This document shows, one piece after another, positions 6,807 to 14,766 of a stretch of 39,226 bases of DNA (position 1 is the stretch's first letter; each line of letters opens with the position of its first letter). The position numbers and the translations under genes were made by a program. This DNA is from Clostridia bacterium (GTDB lineage Bacteria; Bacillota; Clostridia; Oscillospirales; CAG-272). The notes under the pieces are model-generated. The model was not told where the DNA came from, ran no database searches, and worked only from the letters and a program-made list of their open reading frames with translations. The stretch covers positions 76,265-115,490 of the forward strand of contig JAGASL010000063.1 in assembly GCA_017621755.1 (NCBI GenBank), written 5' to 3'.

Positions 6807-7901
6807 ATGACAGACAACGCTAAGCAGCCCTGTGAGGTATTCTACTACCCCTATGATGAAAAGTATGCTGAGGACATTCGCATGTTCCAGGGTTGCCCCT
6901 CTATTGCTATTACGCCAAAGGGGCGCATCTATGCCGTTTGGTATGCGGGCGGCGTGTGTGAGCCGCACGTTGAAAACTTCAGCGATCTTCGCTACAGTGA
7001 TGACGATGGTAAGACCTGGCAGCCGCTGCTTGTGATTCCCAGCTCTGAGGAGCGTTGGGTACACGCGCTGGATCCGCAGCTATGGACGGCGCCGGATGGC
7101 AGCCTGCACTATTATTGGGTGCAGAATAATATCCGCCCGGAGGGCGTTGGCGAGCCGGGCTATCCCTCGCACGGCTGGATCTTTGACGATCGCCGCCATA
7201 CTGAGTGGCGCATGATCTGTAAGGATCCGGATGCCGAGCACCCTACGTTTGGCGAGCCGGAGCTGCTGGATATCGGTTTTTTGCGCTGCAAGCCGCTTTT
7301 AACGAGCAGCGGGCGCATCATCAACTTTAACTACGATCAGCTTTGTGACCAATACGGTTACAGCGTCTCGGATGACGGTGGCAAGACCTACACGCGCCAT
7401 TACGGTGCCAAAAAGCTGCCCACCCCCTTTGACGAGAGCATGGCCTACCAGATGCTGGATGGTACCATTCGTATGTTTGCGCGTACGTCGGTTGGCGGCG
7501 TTGCCGAGGCCTGCTCGCATGATGACGGCATGACCTGGGATGCTGAGGCCAAGGTGAATGGCCTCTTAAATCCGAATACCCGCCTGTACGTGGGTCGCAC
7601 ACCAAGCGGGCGCGTGTTGCTGGTCAATAATGACGATAACCGTAAGCGCATCAATATGACCGTTTATTTGTCGGATGACGATGGTAAGACCTGGCCGTAT
7701 AAGCGTTGTATCGACGTGCGCAATGCCACCTCCTATCCCGACGTGGATTTTCACGATGGTAAGATCTATATCGTTTACGATCGTGACCGCAACGTTCAGC
7801 GAGAGATCCTGCTGCTCGTCTGTACAGAGGAGGAGATCATGGATGAAAGCAAGACGCTTACTCCGCGCGTCATCAGCAAGCCGAAAACGGCGAAAGAATG
7901 A
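6807..7901 (+). CDS. Asp-box (BNR) beta-propeller protein, sialidase-like
   Basis: The 364-residue product carries four Asp boxes (S-x-D-x-G-x-T-W/Y): SDDDGKTW at 64-71, SDDGGKTY at 188-195, SHDDGMTW at 237-244 and SDDDGKTW at 289-296. This fits a six-bladed sialidase-type propeller of the BNR_2 group. It has no signal peptide, so it should be cytoplasmic. The FRIP/YRIP motif near the N-terminus of true sialidases is absent; the matching place reads MFQGCPSIAITPKGR. The substrate is therefore open, and a non-sialidase glycan enzyme or binding protein is possible. The start follows a strong ribosome binding site and a consensus promoter. No sialic acid catabolism genes are nearby. Confidence 0.8.
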   Translation: MTDNAKQPCEVFYYPYDEKYAEDIRMFQGCPSIAITPKGRIYAVWYAGGVCEPHVENFSDLRYSDDDGKTWQPLLVIPSSEERWVHALDPQLWTAPDGSLHYYWVQNNIRPEGVGEPGYPSHGWIFDDRRHTEWRMICKDPDAEHPTFGEPELLDIGFLRCKPLLTSSGRIINFNYDQLCDQYGYSVSDDGGKTYTRHYGAKKLPTPFDESMAYQMLDGTIRMFARTSVGGVAEACSHDDGMTWDAEAKVNGLLNPNTRLYVGRTPSGRVLLVNNDDNRKRINMTVYLSDDDGKTWPYKRCIDVRNATSYPDVDFHDGKIYIVYDRDRNVQREILLLVCTEEEIMDESKTLTPRVISKPKTAKE

Positions 7902-8010
7902 ATATGCACCAGCGACATATGCGTATAGTCCTTTTCGGATAATTTTTATAAGCGTATGAGCATAGCCCGATGCATTGATAAAACAAATGCGAAGCAGGCG
8001 ATAAAAACGG

Positions 8011-8059
8011 AAAGAGAGAACAAGTGGCAGCACAAGTATTGCCAATATGTTCTCTCTTT
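8011..8059 (+). terminator. Probable terminator hairpin after the Asp-box protein gene
   Basis: A 12-bp stem (AAAGAGAGAACA / TGTTCTCTCTTT) encloses an inner TGGCA/TGCCA stem and is followed by TCTTC. It lies about 110 bp after the stop codon. In the stretch 7902-8010 before it I see nothing recognisable. Confidence 0.6.
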
Positions 8060-8072
8060 TCTTCTGCGTTTT

Positions 8073-8275
8073 AGTGATATTCTTTGCCAAGGCAAAGAGT
8101 GATATTGTCGCATAGCGACAGTGATATTGAAGCCTTGCGGCTTCAGTGATATTCTATTCGCCCATAAACTCGCGTAGCGAATACCACTCGGCGTAAGCCG
8201 AATATCACTGCGAAGCAATATCACTCGCCGTAGGCGAATAGAACTGGCGTGATACTCCGATAAGAGTATCACGCC
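8073..8275. repeat. Array of short hairpins separated by AGTGATATT / AATATCACT
   Basis: Four copies of AGTGATATT (8073, 8098, 8120, 8145) separate three different hairpins: CTTTGCC/GGCAAAG (8082-8097), GTCGC/GCGAC (8107-8119) and GAAGCC/GGCTTC (8129-8144). After a centre at 8154-8170 the polarity flips. CGC/GCG (8171-8179), CGGC/GCCG (8189-8200), GC/GC (8210-8216) and CGCC/GGCG (8226-8236) are separated by AATACCACT, AATATCACT twice, and AATAGAACT. The two separators are exact reverse complements, so the whole can fold into a long stem with hairpin side arms. A further perfect pair, 8152-8162 with 8233-8243 (11 bp), closes the right half. Loops are mostly GTA, GTAA, GAA or ATA. It is non-coding and intergenic; I recall similar tracts in gut Firmicutes but no named family. 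Confidence 0.85.
8246..8275. repeat. Terminal 12-bp hairpin of the array
   Basis: GGCGTGATACTC and GAGTATCACGCC pair perfectly around CGATAA. Each arm contains a variant of one array separator (GTGATAC / GTATCAC), so it looks like a terminal unit of the same array. A T-run follows only at about 8292, after 16 bases, so a role as an intrinsic terminator is doubtful. The stretch 8276-8339 holds AT-rich sequence with a repeated AAAAAACTGT and no gene. Confidence 0.7.
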
Positions 8276-8339
8276 TATGGCGCGGGTGCTATTTTTTTCT
8301 TCGCTTGAAAAAAACTGTCTGCTTTTTTATAAAAAACTG

Positions 8340-8368
8340 TTTACAAAACGGACTTTTTGAGTTAGAAT
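8340..8368 (+). promoter_or_regulatory. Promoter of the pyrH-polC operon
   Basis: TTTACA (8340-8345) and TAGAAT (8363-8368) have a 17-bp spacer and lie about 40 bp upstream of the pyrH start within an AT-rich leader. No uracil-responsive element was recognised. Confidence 0.65.
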
Positions 8369-8407
8369 ATATATGTATAATTATAAATAAGAGGAGACGT
8401 TAAGACT

Positions 8408-9130
8408 ATGAAAGAAGCAGAAATGCAGCCGGCCTACCGTCGCGTGCTGTTAAAGCTGTCGGGCGAGGCACTTTCCGCCGGGGCGGATGGTGTATTGAAT
8501 CACGAGTTTATCGAACAGATCGCGGCCGTTCTTAAAAAATGCTTAGACAAGGGCGTAGAGATTGGTGTGATCGTGGGCGCTGGTAACATTTGGCGTGGCC
8601 GGCAGGGCAAGGATATGGACCCCGCGCTGGCCGACCACATGGGCATGCTGGCCACCGCGATCAACGCGCTGGCCCTGCAGGATGCGTTTTGCCACGCAGG
8701 CTTGGATGCCCGCGCGATGATGGCCGTGCGTATGGAGGCGTTTGCCGAGCCGTATACGCGCGAGCAGGCGCTTCACCACTTCCGGCAGGGCAGGGTCGTT
8801 ATTTTTGGCTGCGGCCTGGGCCTTCCGTTCTTTTCTACCGATACGGCGGCTGCCCTGCGCGCTGCCGAGATCGGGGCAGACATGGTGCTGATGGCCAAGA
8901 ATATCGATGGCATCTACACCGCCGACCCGCGCAAGGATCCCACCGCCCGCAAGCTGGATTCGATCTCCTTTACCGAGATCGTTGATAAAAAGCTGGGCGC
9001 TATTGATCTGACGGCGGCTACCTTCTGCATGGAGAAGCATATTCCCATGCTGGTCTTTGGTCTTGACGATCCCGAAAATATTTACCGTGCCATTATGGGC
9101 GAGCAGCTTGGCACCCGCATCACCGATTAA
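8408..9130 (+). CDS. pyrH: UMP kinase
   Basis: The 240-residue product phosphorylates UMP to UDP in the cytoplasm and is of the bacterial amino-acid-kinase fold. Marks are VLLKLSGEAL near the N-terminus, VGAGNIWRG for the glycine-rich substrate site, DHMGMLATAINALAL, and IDGIYTADPRKDPTA near the ATP site. Length is typical. ATG 8408 follows GAGGAG at 11 bp; an ATG five codons later is possible. It heads the core operon, in its common place directly before frr. Confidence 0.97.
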   Translation: MKEAEMQPAYRRVLLKLSGEALSAGADGVLNHEFIEQIAAVLKKCLDKGVEIGVIVGAGNIWRGRQGKDMDPALADHMGMLATAINALALQDAFCHAGLDARAMMAVRMEAFAEPYTREQALHHFRQGRVVIFGCGLGLPFFSTDTAAALRAAEIGADMVLMAKNIDGIYTADPRKDPTARKLDSISFTEIVDKKLGAIDLTAATFCMEKHIPMLVFGLDDPENIYRAIMGEQLGTRITD

Positions 9131-9163
9131 AAAGAAACTTTACTACATAAAGGAGATTTTGCT

Positions 9164-9718
9164 ATGAAACTTGACCTTAAGCCCTTTGAAGAGAAAATGA
9201 AAAAGGCCATCAGCGTGTACGAGGAGAATCTTTCTACCATTCGCGCAGGACGTGCGAACCCCAATGCCCTTGCTAAGATCAGCGTCGATTATTACGGCTC
9301 GCCCACACCGATCTCCGGCGTGGCTGCCGTCAGCATTTCGGATGCGCGCACCCTGGTTATTCAGCCCTGGGATGCCAGCACCGTAAAGGATATTGAAAAG
9401 GCCATTCTTGCCTCTGATCTCGGCATTACCCCGCAGAACGACGGTAAGACCATTCGTCTGATCTTCCCGCAGCCGACCGAGGAGCGCCGTAAGGAAATGA
9501 CTAAGCAGATCGCCAAGATGGGCGAAGAGGCAAAGGTTGCCGTGCGTAACGTGCGCCGCGATGCCAACGATAAGATCAAGGATCAGAAGAAGAAGAGCGA
9601 GATGACCGAGGATGAGGCAAAGGCCAGCGAAAAATCCTGCCAGGATCTGACCGATAAGTATATCAAAGAGGTTGATCGCGTGACCGAGGCTAAGAACAAG
9701 GAGATCATGGAGATCTAA
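9164..9718 (+). CDS. frr: Ribosome recycling factor
   Basis: At 184 residues with the typical two-domain composition, this protein splits post-termination ribosomes together with EF-G. Recognisable parts are TIRAGRANPNAL, VDYYGSPTPISGVA, TLVIQPWDAS and the long C-terminal helix region rich in Lys and Glu. AAGGAG precedes ATG 9164. It lies 33 bp after pyrH, as in most Firmicutes. Confidence 0.98.
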   Translation: MKLDLKPFEEKMKKAISVYEENLSTIRAGRANPNALAKISVDYYGSPTPISGVAAVSISDARTLVIQPWDASTVKDIEKAILASDLGITPQNDGKTIRLIFPQPTEERRKEMTKQIAKMGEEAKVAVRNVRRDANDKIKDQKKKSEMTEDEAKASEKSCQDLTDKYIKEVDRVTEAKNKEIMEI

Positions 9719-9729
9719 CGGGAGGCCGT

Positions 9730-10473
9730 ATGGCTTTTTGGAACAAAAAAACACCGGTAGAGGACTTTTCCGGCAGGGTGCGGCATATTGCTTTTATTAT
9801 GGACGGTAACGGTCGTTGGGCAAAGCGCCGCTCCCTGCCGCGAAAGGCGGGCCATGCCCGCGGGGCAGAGACCTTTCGCCGCGTGATTCAGTATTGTCAC
9901 AGGCTGGGCATCCGCACGGTAACGGTCTATGCCTTTTCTACCGAAAACTGGTCCCGCCCGCAGGACGAGGTAGCGGCCATTATGCAGCTGCTTGACCGGT
10001 TTATGGAGGAGGAGCTGCAGGATGCCGATACGCGCGACATGCGCGTGGTCTTTTTAGGTGATAAGGCAGCCCTGACGCCCGCACAGCGCGAGCGGGCCGA
10101 GGAGATCGAGCGCCGCACGCGGGATAAGAGCTATTGCCTGAACATCGCGCTCAATTACGGCGGGCGTGACGAGCTGGTGCACGCCGCCAACATCCTGCTG
10201 GCGCAGGGGAAGGGCAGCGTTACCGCCGCGGATATTTCCAGCGCGCTGTATACAGCCCACTCACCTGACCCGGATCTGATTATCCGCACGGGTGGGGATT
10301 ATCGCATTTCCAATTTTCTGTTATGGCAATCCGCATATGCGGAGTATTATTTTACCAAAACACTATGGCCTGATCTAAGCGAGCGTGAGATCTACCGCGC
10401 GCTGAAGGACTTTTGCAGCAGGCATCGCCGCTTTGGCGGCCTGGACCCCGAGGATATGAAGGAGAAGGAATAG
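9730..10473 (+). CDS. uppS: Isoprenyl transferase (undecaprenyl diphosphate synthase)
   Basis: The 247-residue cis-prenyltransferase makes the C55 lipid carrier for peptidoglycan from FPP and IPP. The N-terminal IAFIMDGNGRWAKRR carries the catalytic aspartate, then GHARGAE, VYAFSTENWSRP, and near the C-terminus DLIIRTGGDYRISNFLLWQ and WPDL. It starts 12 bp after frr with GGGAGG as ribosome binding site. It supplies the same membrane pathway as cdsA, dxr and ispG in the operon. Confidence 0.97.
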   Translation: MAFWNKKTPVEDFSGRVRHIAFIMDGNGRWAKRRSLPRKAGHARGAETFRRVIQYCHRLGIRTVTVYAFSTENWSRPQDEVAAIMQLLDRFMEEELQDADTRDMRVVFLGDKAALTPAQRERAEEIERRTRDKSYCLNIALNYGGRDELVHAANILLAQGKGSVTAADISSALYTAHSPDPDLIIRTGGDYRISNFLLWQSAYAEYYFTKTLWPDLSEREIYRALKDFCSRHRRFGGLDPEDMKEKE

Positions 10474-10488
10474 TAGAGGGAGATTTTC

Positions 10489-11370
10489 ATGAAGCAAAGA
10501 TTGATCACAGCCGCCGTTCTTTTGTGTGTGCTGGCTGTTGTATTGCTCACCTCCGGCACGATCGCGTTTCCGTTCGTGGCGGCCTTCTTTTGCGCCTTTG
10601 CGGTGTTTGAGATGCAGCGCTGTCTTGGCACGCATAAAAAGCCGCAGATCATGATCCCCTCTATGCTGCTTGCTATTATCCTGCCGTTTGGCACGCTGTT
10701 CGTGGCGCCAATCGGTGAAAAGCTCACCATGGGCATCGCTTCTGTGAATGCTCGCCTTTTGTATCTTTTGGCCTTTTGCGGCTTTTTTGTCGTTTATTTG
10801 TTCGTGCTGCTGGCGGCCGCTGTTTTCAGCCGCCGCACGCTGGCGTTTTCTGAGATCGCAGCCGCCTTTATGACCACGTTTTATATCACCTTAGCCTTTG
10901 CCGCCATTCCGCTGGTGCGTTTTGGCACGCATGGGCAGTACTACTACCTGCTTTGCTTCCTTGGCCCGTGGATCACCGATTCCTTTGCCTATTTTACCGG
11001 TGTGTTCTTTGGCAAGCACAAGCTGATCCCCGAGATCAGCCCCAAAAAGACCATCGAGGGAAGCATTGGCGGCATCGTGTTTTGTGTGATCTCGTTTGTG
11101 GTGTTTGGCCTGCTGGTTGGTAATATGACCGGCAGCACGCCCAACTACCTGGTGCTTGGCTCGCTTGGCTTTTTGGTGGCCGTGGTAGCGCAGCTGGGCG
11201 ACCTGTTCGCTTCGCTGATCAAGCGTGAGCGTGGCATCAAGGATTACAGCAACATCTTTCCCGGCCACGGCGGCGTGATGGATCGCTTTGATTCTGTGAT
11301 CGCCACAGCCCCCATGCTGCTGATCGCCTGCACGCTGGATAGCCTGTTATCCATCAATCTGCTTTTGTAA
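10489..11370 (+). CDS. cdsA: Phosphatidate cytidylyltransferase
   Basis: This multi-pass membrane enzyme (293 residues, about eight hydrophobic segments) converts phosphatidic acid and CTP to CDP-diacylglycerol. The family signature is complete near the C-terminus: SLIKRERGIKDYSNIFPGHG followed by GVMDRFDS. The segment SPKKTIEGSIGG is also typical. The start follows AGAGGGAG and lies 15 bp after uppS. Confidence 0.97.
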   Translation: MKQRLITAAVLLCVLAVVLLTSGTIAFPFVAAFFCAFAVFEMQRCLGTHKKPQIMIPSMLLAIILPFGTLFVAPIGEKLTMGIASVNARLLYLLAFCGFFVVYLFVLLAAAVFSRRTLAFSEIAAAFMTTFYITLAFAAIPLVRFGTHGQYYYLLCFLGPWITDSFAYFTGVFFGKHKLIPEISPKKTIEGSIGGIVFCVISFVVFGLLVGNMTGSTPNYLVLGSLGFLVAVVAQLGDLFASLIKRERGIKDYSNIFPGHGGVMDRFDSVIATAPMLLIACTLDSLLSINLLL

Positions 11371-11379
11371 GGAGCTTTT

Positions 11380-12567
11380 ATGGCATCCACATCCCCCTGT
11401 CAATTACCCGCATCCGTAGCGATCCTCGGCTCAACAGGCTCTGTTGGCCGCCAGGCGCTGGAGGTTGCGGCTTATCATCATATACCCGTTGATCTCATCA
11501 GCGCCAATGCCTCCCTTTCTCTTTTAGAGGAGCAGGTACGTGCCTTTCACCCGCGCCTGTGCGCGGTGGCAGACGAGCGCGCCGCAGCAGATCTTCGTAC
11601 CCGCATTGCCGATACAGGCACTCGCGTGCTTGCCGGGCAGGCGGGCATTTTAGCCGGCATTGAAGAAACGAATGCCCCCGTTGTTGTCAATTCTATCTTA
11701 GGTGAGGCCGGGCTGATGCCCACCCTCGCCGTGATCGATGCCGGCCGCCGATTGGCGCTGGCCAATAAAGAGTCGCTGGTGGTTGCCGGGCGCGAGGTCA
11801 TGCGCCGCGCAAGCGAAAAGGGAGTTGAGATCCTGCCGGTCGACAGCGAGCATTGCGCCATCTTTCAATGCCTGCAGGCCGGCCGCAAAAACGAGGTGCG
11901 CCGCCTATGGCTCACCGCCTCCGGTGGCCCCTTCTTTGGCTATAGCCGCGAGCGGCTTTCGCGCGTGACCCGGGCTGAAACGCTGGCACACCCCACCTGG
12001 CAGATGGGCGCCAAGATCACGGTGGATTCCGCCACCCTGATGAACAAGGGCTTTGAGCTGATCGAGGCCGCCTGCCTCTTTGGCCTACCGGCCGAGGCGG
12101 TGACCGTGGTGGTGCAGCGGCAAAGCATAATCCATTCTATGGTGGAATATATTGATAATACCGTCATTGCCCAGCTCAGCGTGCCGGATATGCGCGATTG
12201 CGTGCAATACGCGCTCACCTATCCCGCCCGTGCAGCGGGGCTAACGCCGCCGCTGGACTTTTTCTCGCTTGGCAGCCTGACCTTTGACCGGCCGGATGGC
12301 GAGACCTTTCCGCTGCTGCCGCTAGCCGCACGTGCCTATGCACTGGGTGGCGCGGTGCCCGCCGTGCTGAACGCGGCAAATGAGGAGGCCGTTGCCGCCT
12401 TCCTTGCAGATCGCCTGTGCCTGACCGATATCTTTGACGTTGTGTGTGAAACGGTAGAGGCGTACAGCGCCGCCGCCGCGAGGGAAGCAACGCTGGAGGG
12501 CATTTTGGCGGTCGCGCATGAGGCGCGCCTGGCAGCCCGTAGTCGTGCCGCGGCACGCACCAACTAA
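11380..12567 (+). CDS. dxr: 1-deoxy-D-xylulose 5-phosphate reductoisomerase
   Basis: The 395-residue enzyme performs the first committed step of the MEP isoprenoid pathway with NADPH. The NADPH site is ILGSTGSVGRQALEV, followed by LANKESLVVAG, LPVDSEHCAIFQ with the metal-binding acidic residues, ASGGPF, and ITVDSATLMNKGFE. Length and domain order match the family. It is placed between cdsA and rseP, the usual clostridial order, with AAGGAG before the ATG. Confidence 0.97.
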   Translation: MASTSPCQLPASVAILGSTGSVGRQALEVAAYHHIPVDLISANASLSLLEEQVRAFHPRLCAVADERAAADLRTRIADTGTRVLAGQAGILAGIEETNAPVVVNSILGEAGLMPTLAVIDAGRRLALANKESLVVAGREVMRRASEKGVEILPVDSEHCAIFQCLQAGRKNEVRRLWLTASGGPFFGYSRERLSRVTRAETLAHPTWQMGAKITVDSATLMNKGFELIEAACLFGLPAEAVTVVVQRQSIIHSMVEYIDNTVIAQLSVPDMRDCVQYALTYPARAAGLTPPLDFFSLGSLTFDRPDGETFPLLPLAARAYALGGAVPAVLNAANEEAVAAFLADRLCLTDIFDVVCETVEAYSAAAAREATLEGILAVAHEARLAARSRAAARTN

Positions 12568-12587
12568 ACGCCATAAAGGGAGTACAC

Positions 12588-13640
12588 ATGGATATACTGT
12601 ATTGGCTGATCGCCATTCTGGCCTTTGGCCTGCTGATCTTTATTCACGAGATGGGGCATTACCTGACCGCCCGCCTCTTCCGCGTGAAGATATACGAGTT
12701 TTCTATCGGTATGGGGCCCAAGCTGCTGACCTATACCTCGAAAAAAACGGATATCAAGTATTCGCTTGGTATGTTCCCGTTTGGTGGCTACGTCAGCATG
12801 GCGGGGGAGGACGAAGAATCTGACGATCCCAACGCGCTGCCTAACAAGGCCGCCTGGAAGCGCTTTATCATCGTGGCCGCTGGTGCGACCATGAACATGC
12901 TGCTGGGCATGGCGCTGATGCTTTCTGTTGTGATCGCCACGCCGGTGTTGCCCTCTAACACCATTCAGCAATTCCCGGCAGACGAGTGGTATGAAAAAAA
13001 TGAATTCGTCTCCTCTGCGACCTACGGCCTGCAAGCAGGGGATACCATCGTGGCCGTCAACGGCACGCGCGTGCATACCGGCTATGATATGAGCTACGAG
13101 ATCGTGCACGATGGTGCTGGCGAATGTGCCGTTACCGTGCTGCGTGGTGGTGAGGAGCTAACGCTTACCGTTCGCTTTCCCAGCTCGGTAGAGCAGGGGG
13201 TCGGCTACGGCATTGCCGATTTTTACGTTCAGCCGGCAGAAAAGAGCGTAGGCAACGTGCTGCGCCACACCGTCTCACGCACCACCACGACCGTTAAAAT
13301 GATCTGGGAGTCGCTTATCGACCTCTTTGCCGGCAAATACGGCATGGAGGCAGTTTCTGGCCCCGTTGGCGTTGCCGGCGTGATCGCGGATACCGCCGCC
13401 ACCAGCGTGTGGGATACCGTCATGCTGATCGCGGTGATCAGCATCAACCTTGGTCTGGTCAACATTTTCCCACTTCCGGCGTTAGATGGTGGCCGTCTGG
13501 TGTTCATCCTGATCGAAATGATCGCGCGGCGCCCCGTTCCCGCTAAATATGAGGGAATTGTGCATTTTATCGGCTTTATTCTGCTAATGGGGCTGATGGT
13601 GCTGGTGCTGTTTAAGGATATCTTTTCTCTGTTTTCGTAA
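12588..13640 (+). CDS. rseP: Site-2 zinc metalloprotease RseP
   Basis: This 350-residue membrane protease carries the HEMGHY zinc motif in the first membrane helix (His20, Glu21, His24) and the NIFPLPALDGGRLVF segment with the third ligand near the C-terminus. A single PDZ-like domain (about 125-205, with YGLQAGDTIVAVNGT) lies between. Such proteases cleave anti-sigma factors or signal peptide remnants inside the membrane; the substrate here is unknown. Single-PDZ forms are common in Firmicutes. Confidence 0.95.
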   Translation: MDILYWLIAILAFGLLIFIHEMGHYLTARLFRVKIYEFSIGMGPKLLTYTSKKTDIKYSLGMFPFGGYVSMAGEDEESDDPNALPNKAAWKRFIIVAAGATMNMLLGMALMLSVVIATPVLPSNTIQQFPADEWYEKNEFVSSATYGLQAGDTIVAVNGTRVHTGYDMSYEIVHDGAGECAVTVLRGGEELTLTVRFPSSVEQGVGYGIADFYVQPAEKSVGNVLRHTVSRTTTTVKMIWESLIDLFAGKYGMEAVSGPVGVAGVIADTAATSVWDTVMLIAVISINLGLVNIFPLPALDGGRLVFILIEMIARRPVPAKYEGIVHFIGFILLMGLMVLVLFKDIFSLFS

Positions 13641-13645
13641 ATAGC

Positions 13646-13666
13646 GGCGCGCCCAACGGGCGCGCC
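13646..13666 (+). terminator. GC-rich hairpin between rseP and ispG (attenuator-like)
   Basis: GGCGCGCCC and GGGCGCGCC pair perfectly around AAC, followed by TTTCC. It lies five bases after the rseP stop and inside the operon. With a short T tail it may act as a partial terminator or an mRNA 3' end barrier rather than a full stop. Confidence 0.5.
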
Positions 13667-13689
13667 TTTCCGTAAAGAAAGGAAACGTT

Positions 13690-14766
13690 ATGAAACGCCA
13701 TCCTACCAAAGAGGTTCATGCCGGCCGAGTTACCATCGGCGGCGCTGCCCCGATTTCGGTGCAGACCATGACCAATACCGATACGCATGATAAGGAAGCT
13801 ACGCTTGCCCAGGTGCAGGCGCTTGCCGCCGCCGGGGCAGATATCATTCGCCTTGCCGTGCCGGACGAGGCTGCCGCCGCTACCTTTGCCTATCTGAAGG
13901 GGCAGGGGGTTACCCTGCCGCTGGTGGCCGATATTCATTTTGACCATCGTATCGCGCTGGCATCGATTGCCGCCGGGGCGGATAAGATCCGCATCAACCC
14001 GGGCAACATCGGCTCGCGTGAAAAGGTTGGCGAGGTGGCTCGCGCCTGCCGCGCGGCCGGTGTTCCCATCCGTATCGGTGTCAATTCCGGCTCGCTTGAA
14101 AAGCATATTTTAGCCAAGCACGGCGCCCCCACGGCCGAGGCGCTGGCCGAAAGCGCGCTCTACCACGCCTCGCTTTTAGAGGAGTTTGATTTTACCGATA
14201 TCGTTCTTTCTGTCAAGGCCTCTACCGTGACCGAGATGCTGGCTGCCAACCGCATGCTCGCCGAAAGGACAAGCTACCCCCTGCACCTGGGCGTGACCGA
14301 GGCGGGCGGGGCGCATATGGGCGTGATCAAAAGCGCCGTGGGAATTGGCGCTTGCTTGGCTGATGGCATTGGCGATACCATTCGCGTCTCGCTCACGGCT
14401 GACCCGGCCTTAGAGATCAAAGAGGCGCGCGCCATTCTTTCGGCGCTGGGCATGAACCCGGTGAAGGAGATGGATATTATCTCCTGTCCCACCTGCGGCC
14501 GTACCCGTATTGATCTGATTCCGCTGCTTGCCCAATTTGAGGAGGAGTTAGATAAGACCGGTCTGCGCCGCCTGCCGCTGCGCGTGGCCTTTATGGGCTG
14601 CGTGGTCAATGGCCCCGGCGAAGCGCGAGAGGCCGATATCGGCATTGCCGGCGGTATTGGCGAGGGGATCCTTTTCAAGAAGGGTGAGATCATTCGTCGC
14701 GTGCCGGAGGGGGCCATCGTTTCCGAGCTGATTGCCGAGATACGGAGAATGAGCCATGCAGAATAA
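13690..14766 (+). CDS. ispG: 4-hydroxy-3-methylbut-2-enyl diphosphate synthase
   Basis: The 358-residue iron-sulfur enzyme converts MEcPP to HMBPP in the MEP pathway. The N-terminal TIM barrel has ISVQTMTNTDTHD and VADIHFDHRIAL; the C-terminal part has the cluster ligands in CPTCGRTRIDL and GCVVNGPGEA. Length is that of the bacterial two-domain type. Its last 11 bases overlap the start of polC in another frame, indicating translational coupling. AAAGGAAACGTT precedes the ATG. Confidence 0.97.
   Translation: MKRHPTKEVHAGRVTIGGAAPISVQTMTNTDTHDKEATLAQVQALAAAGADIIRLAVPDEAAAATFAYLKGQGVTLPLVADIHFDHRIALASIAAGADKIRINPGNIGSREKVGEVARACRAAGVPIRIGVNSGSLEKHILAKHGAPTAEALAESALYHASLLEEFDFTDIVLSVKASTVTEMLAANRMLAERTSYPLHLGVTEAGGAHMGVIKSAVGIGACLADGIGDTIRVSLTADPALEIKEARAILSALGMNPVKEMDIISCPTCGRTRIDLIPLLAQFEEELDKTGLRRLPLRVAFMGCVVNGPGEAREADIGIAGGIGEGILFKKGEIIRRVPEGAIVSELIAEIRRMSHAE

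Noticed and set aside
6531..7064. Minus-strand frame of about 177 codons over the promoter region
   Set aside because: It covers two consensus promoters and the start of the Asp-box gene and has no protein features.
8073..8275. CRISPR array
   Set aside because: Separators are only 9 bases, change orientation midway, and the segments between them are self-complementary hairpins instead of unique spacers; no cas genes are near.
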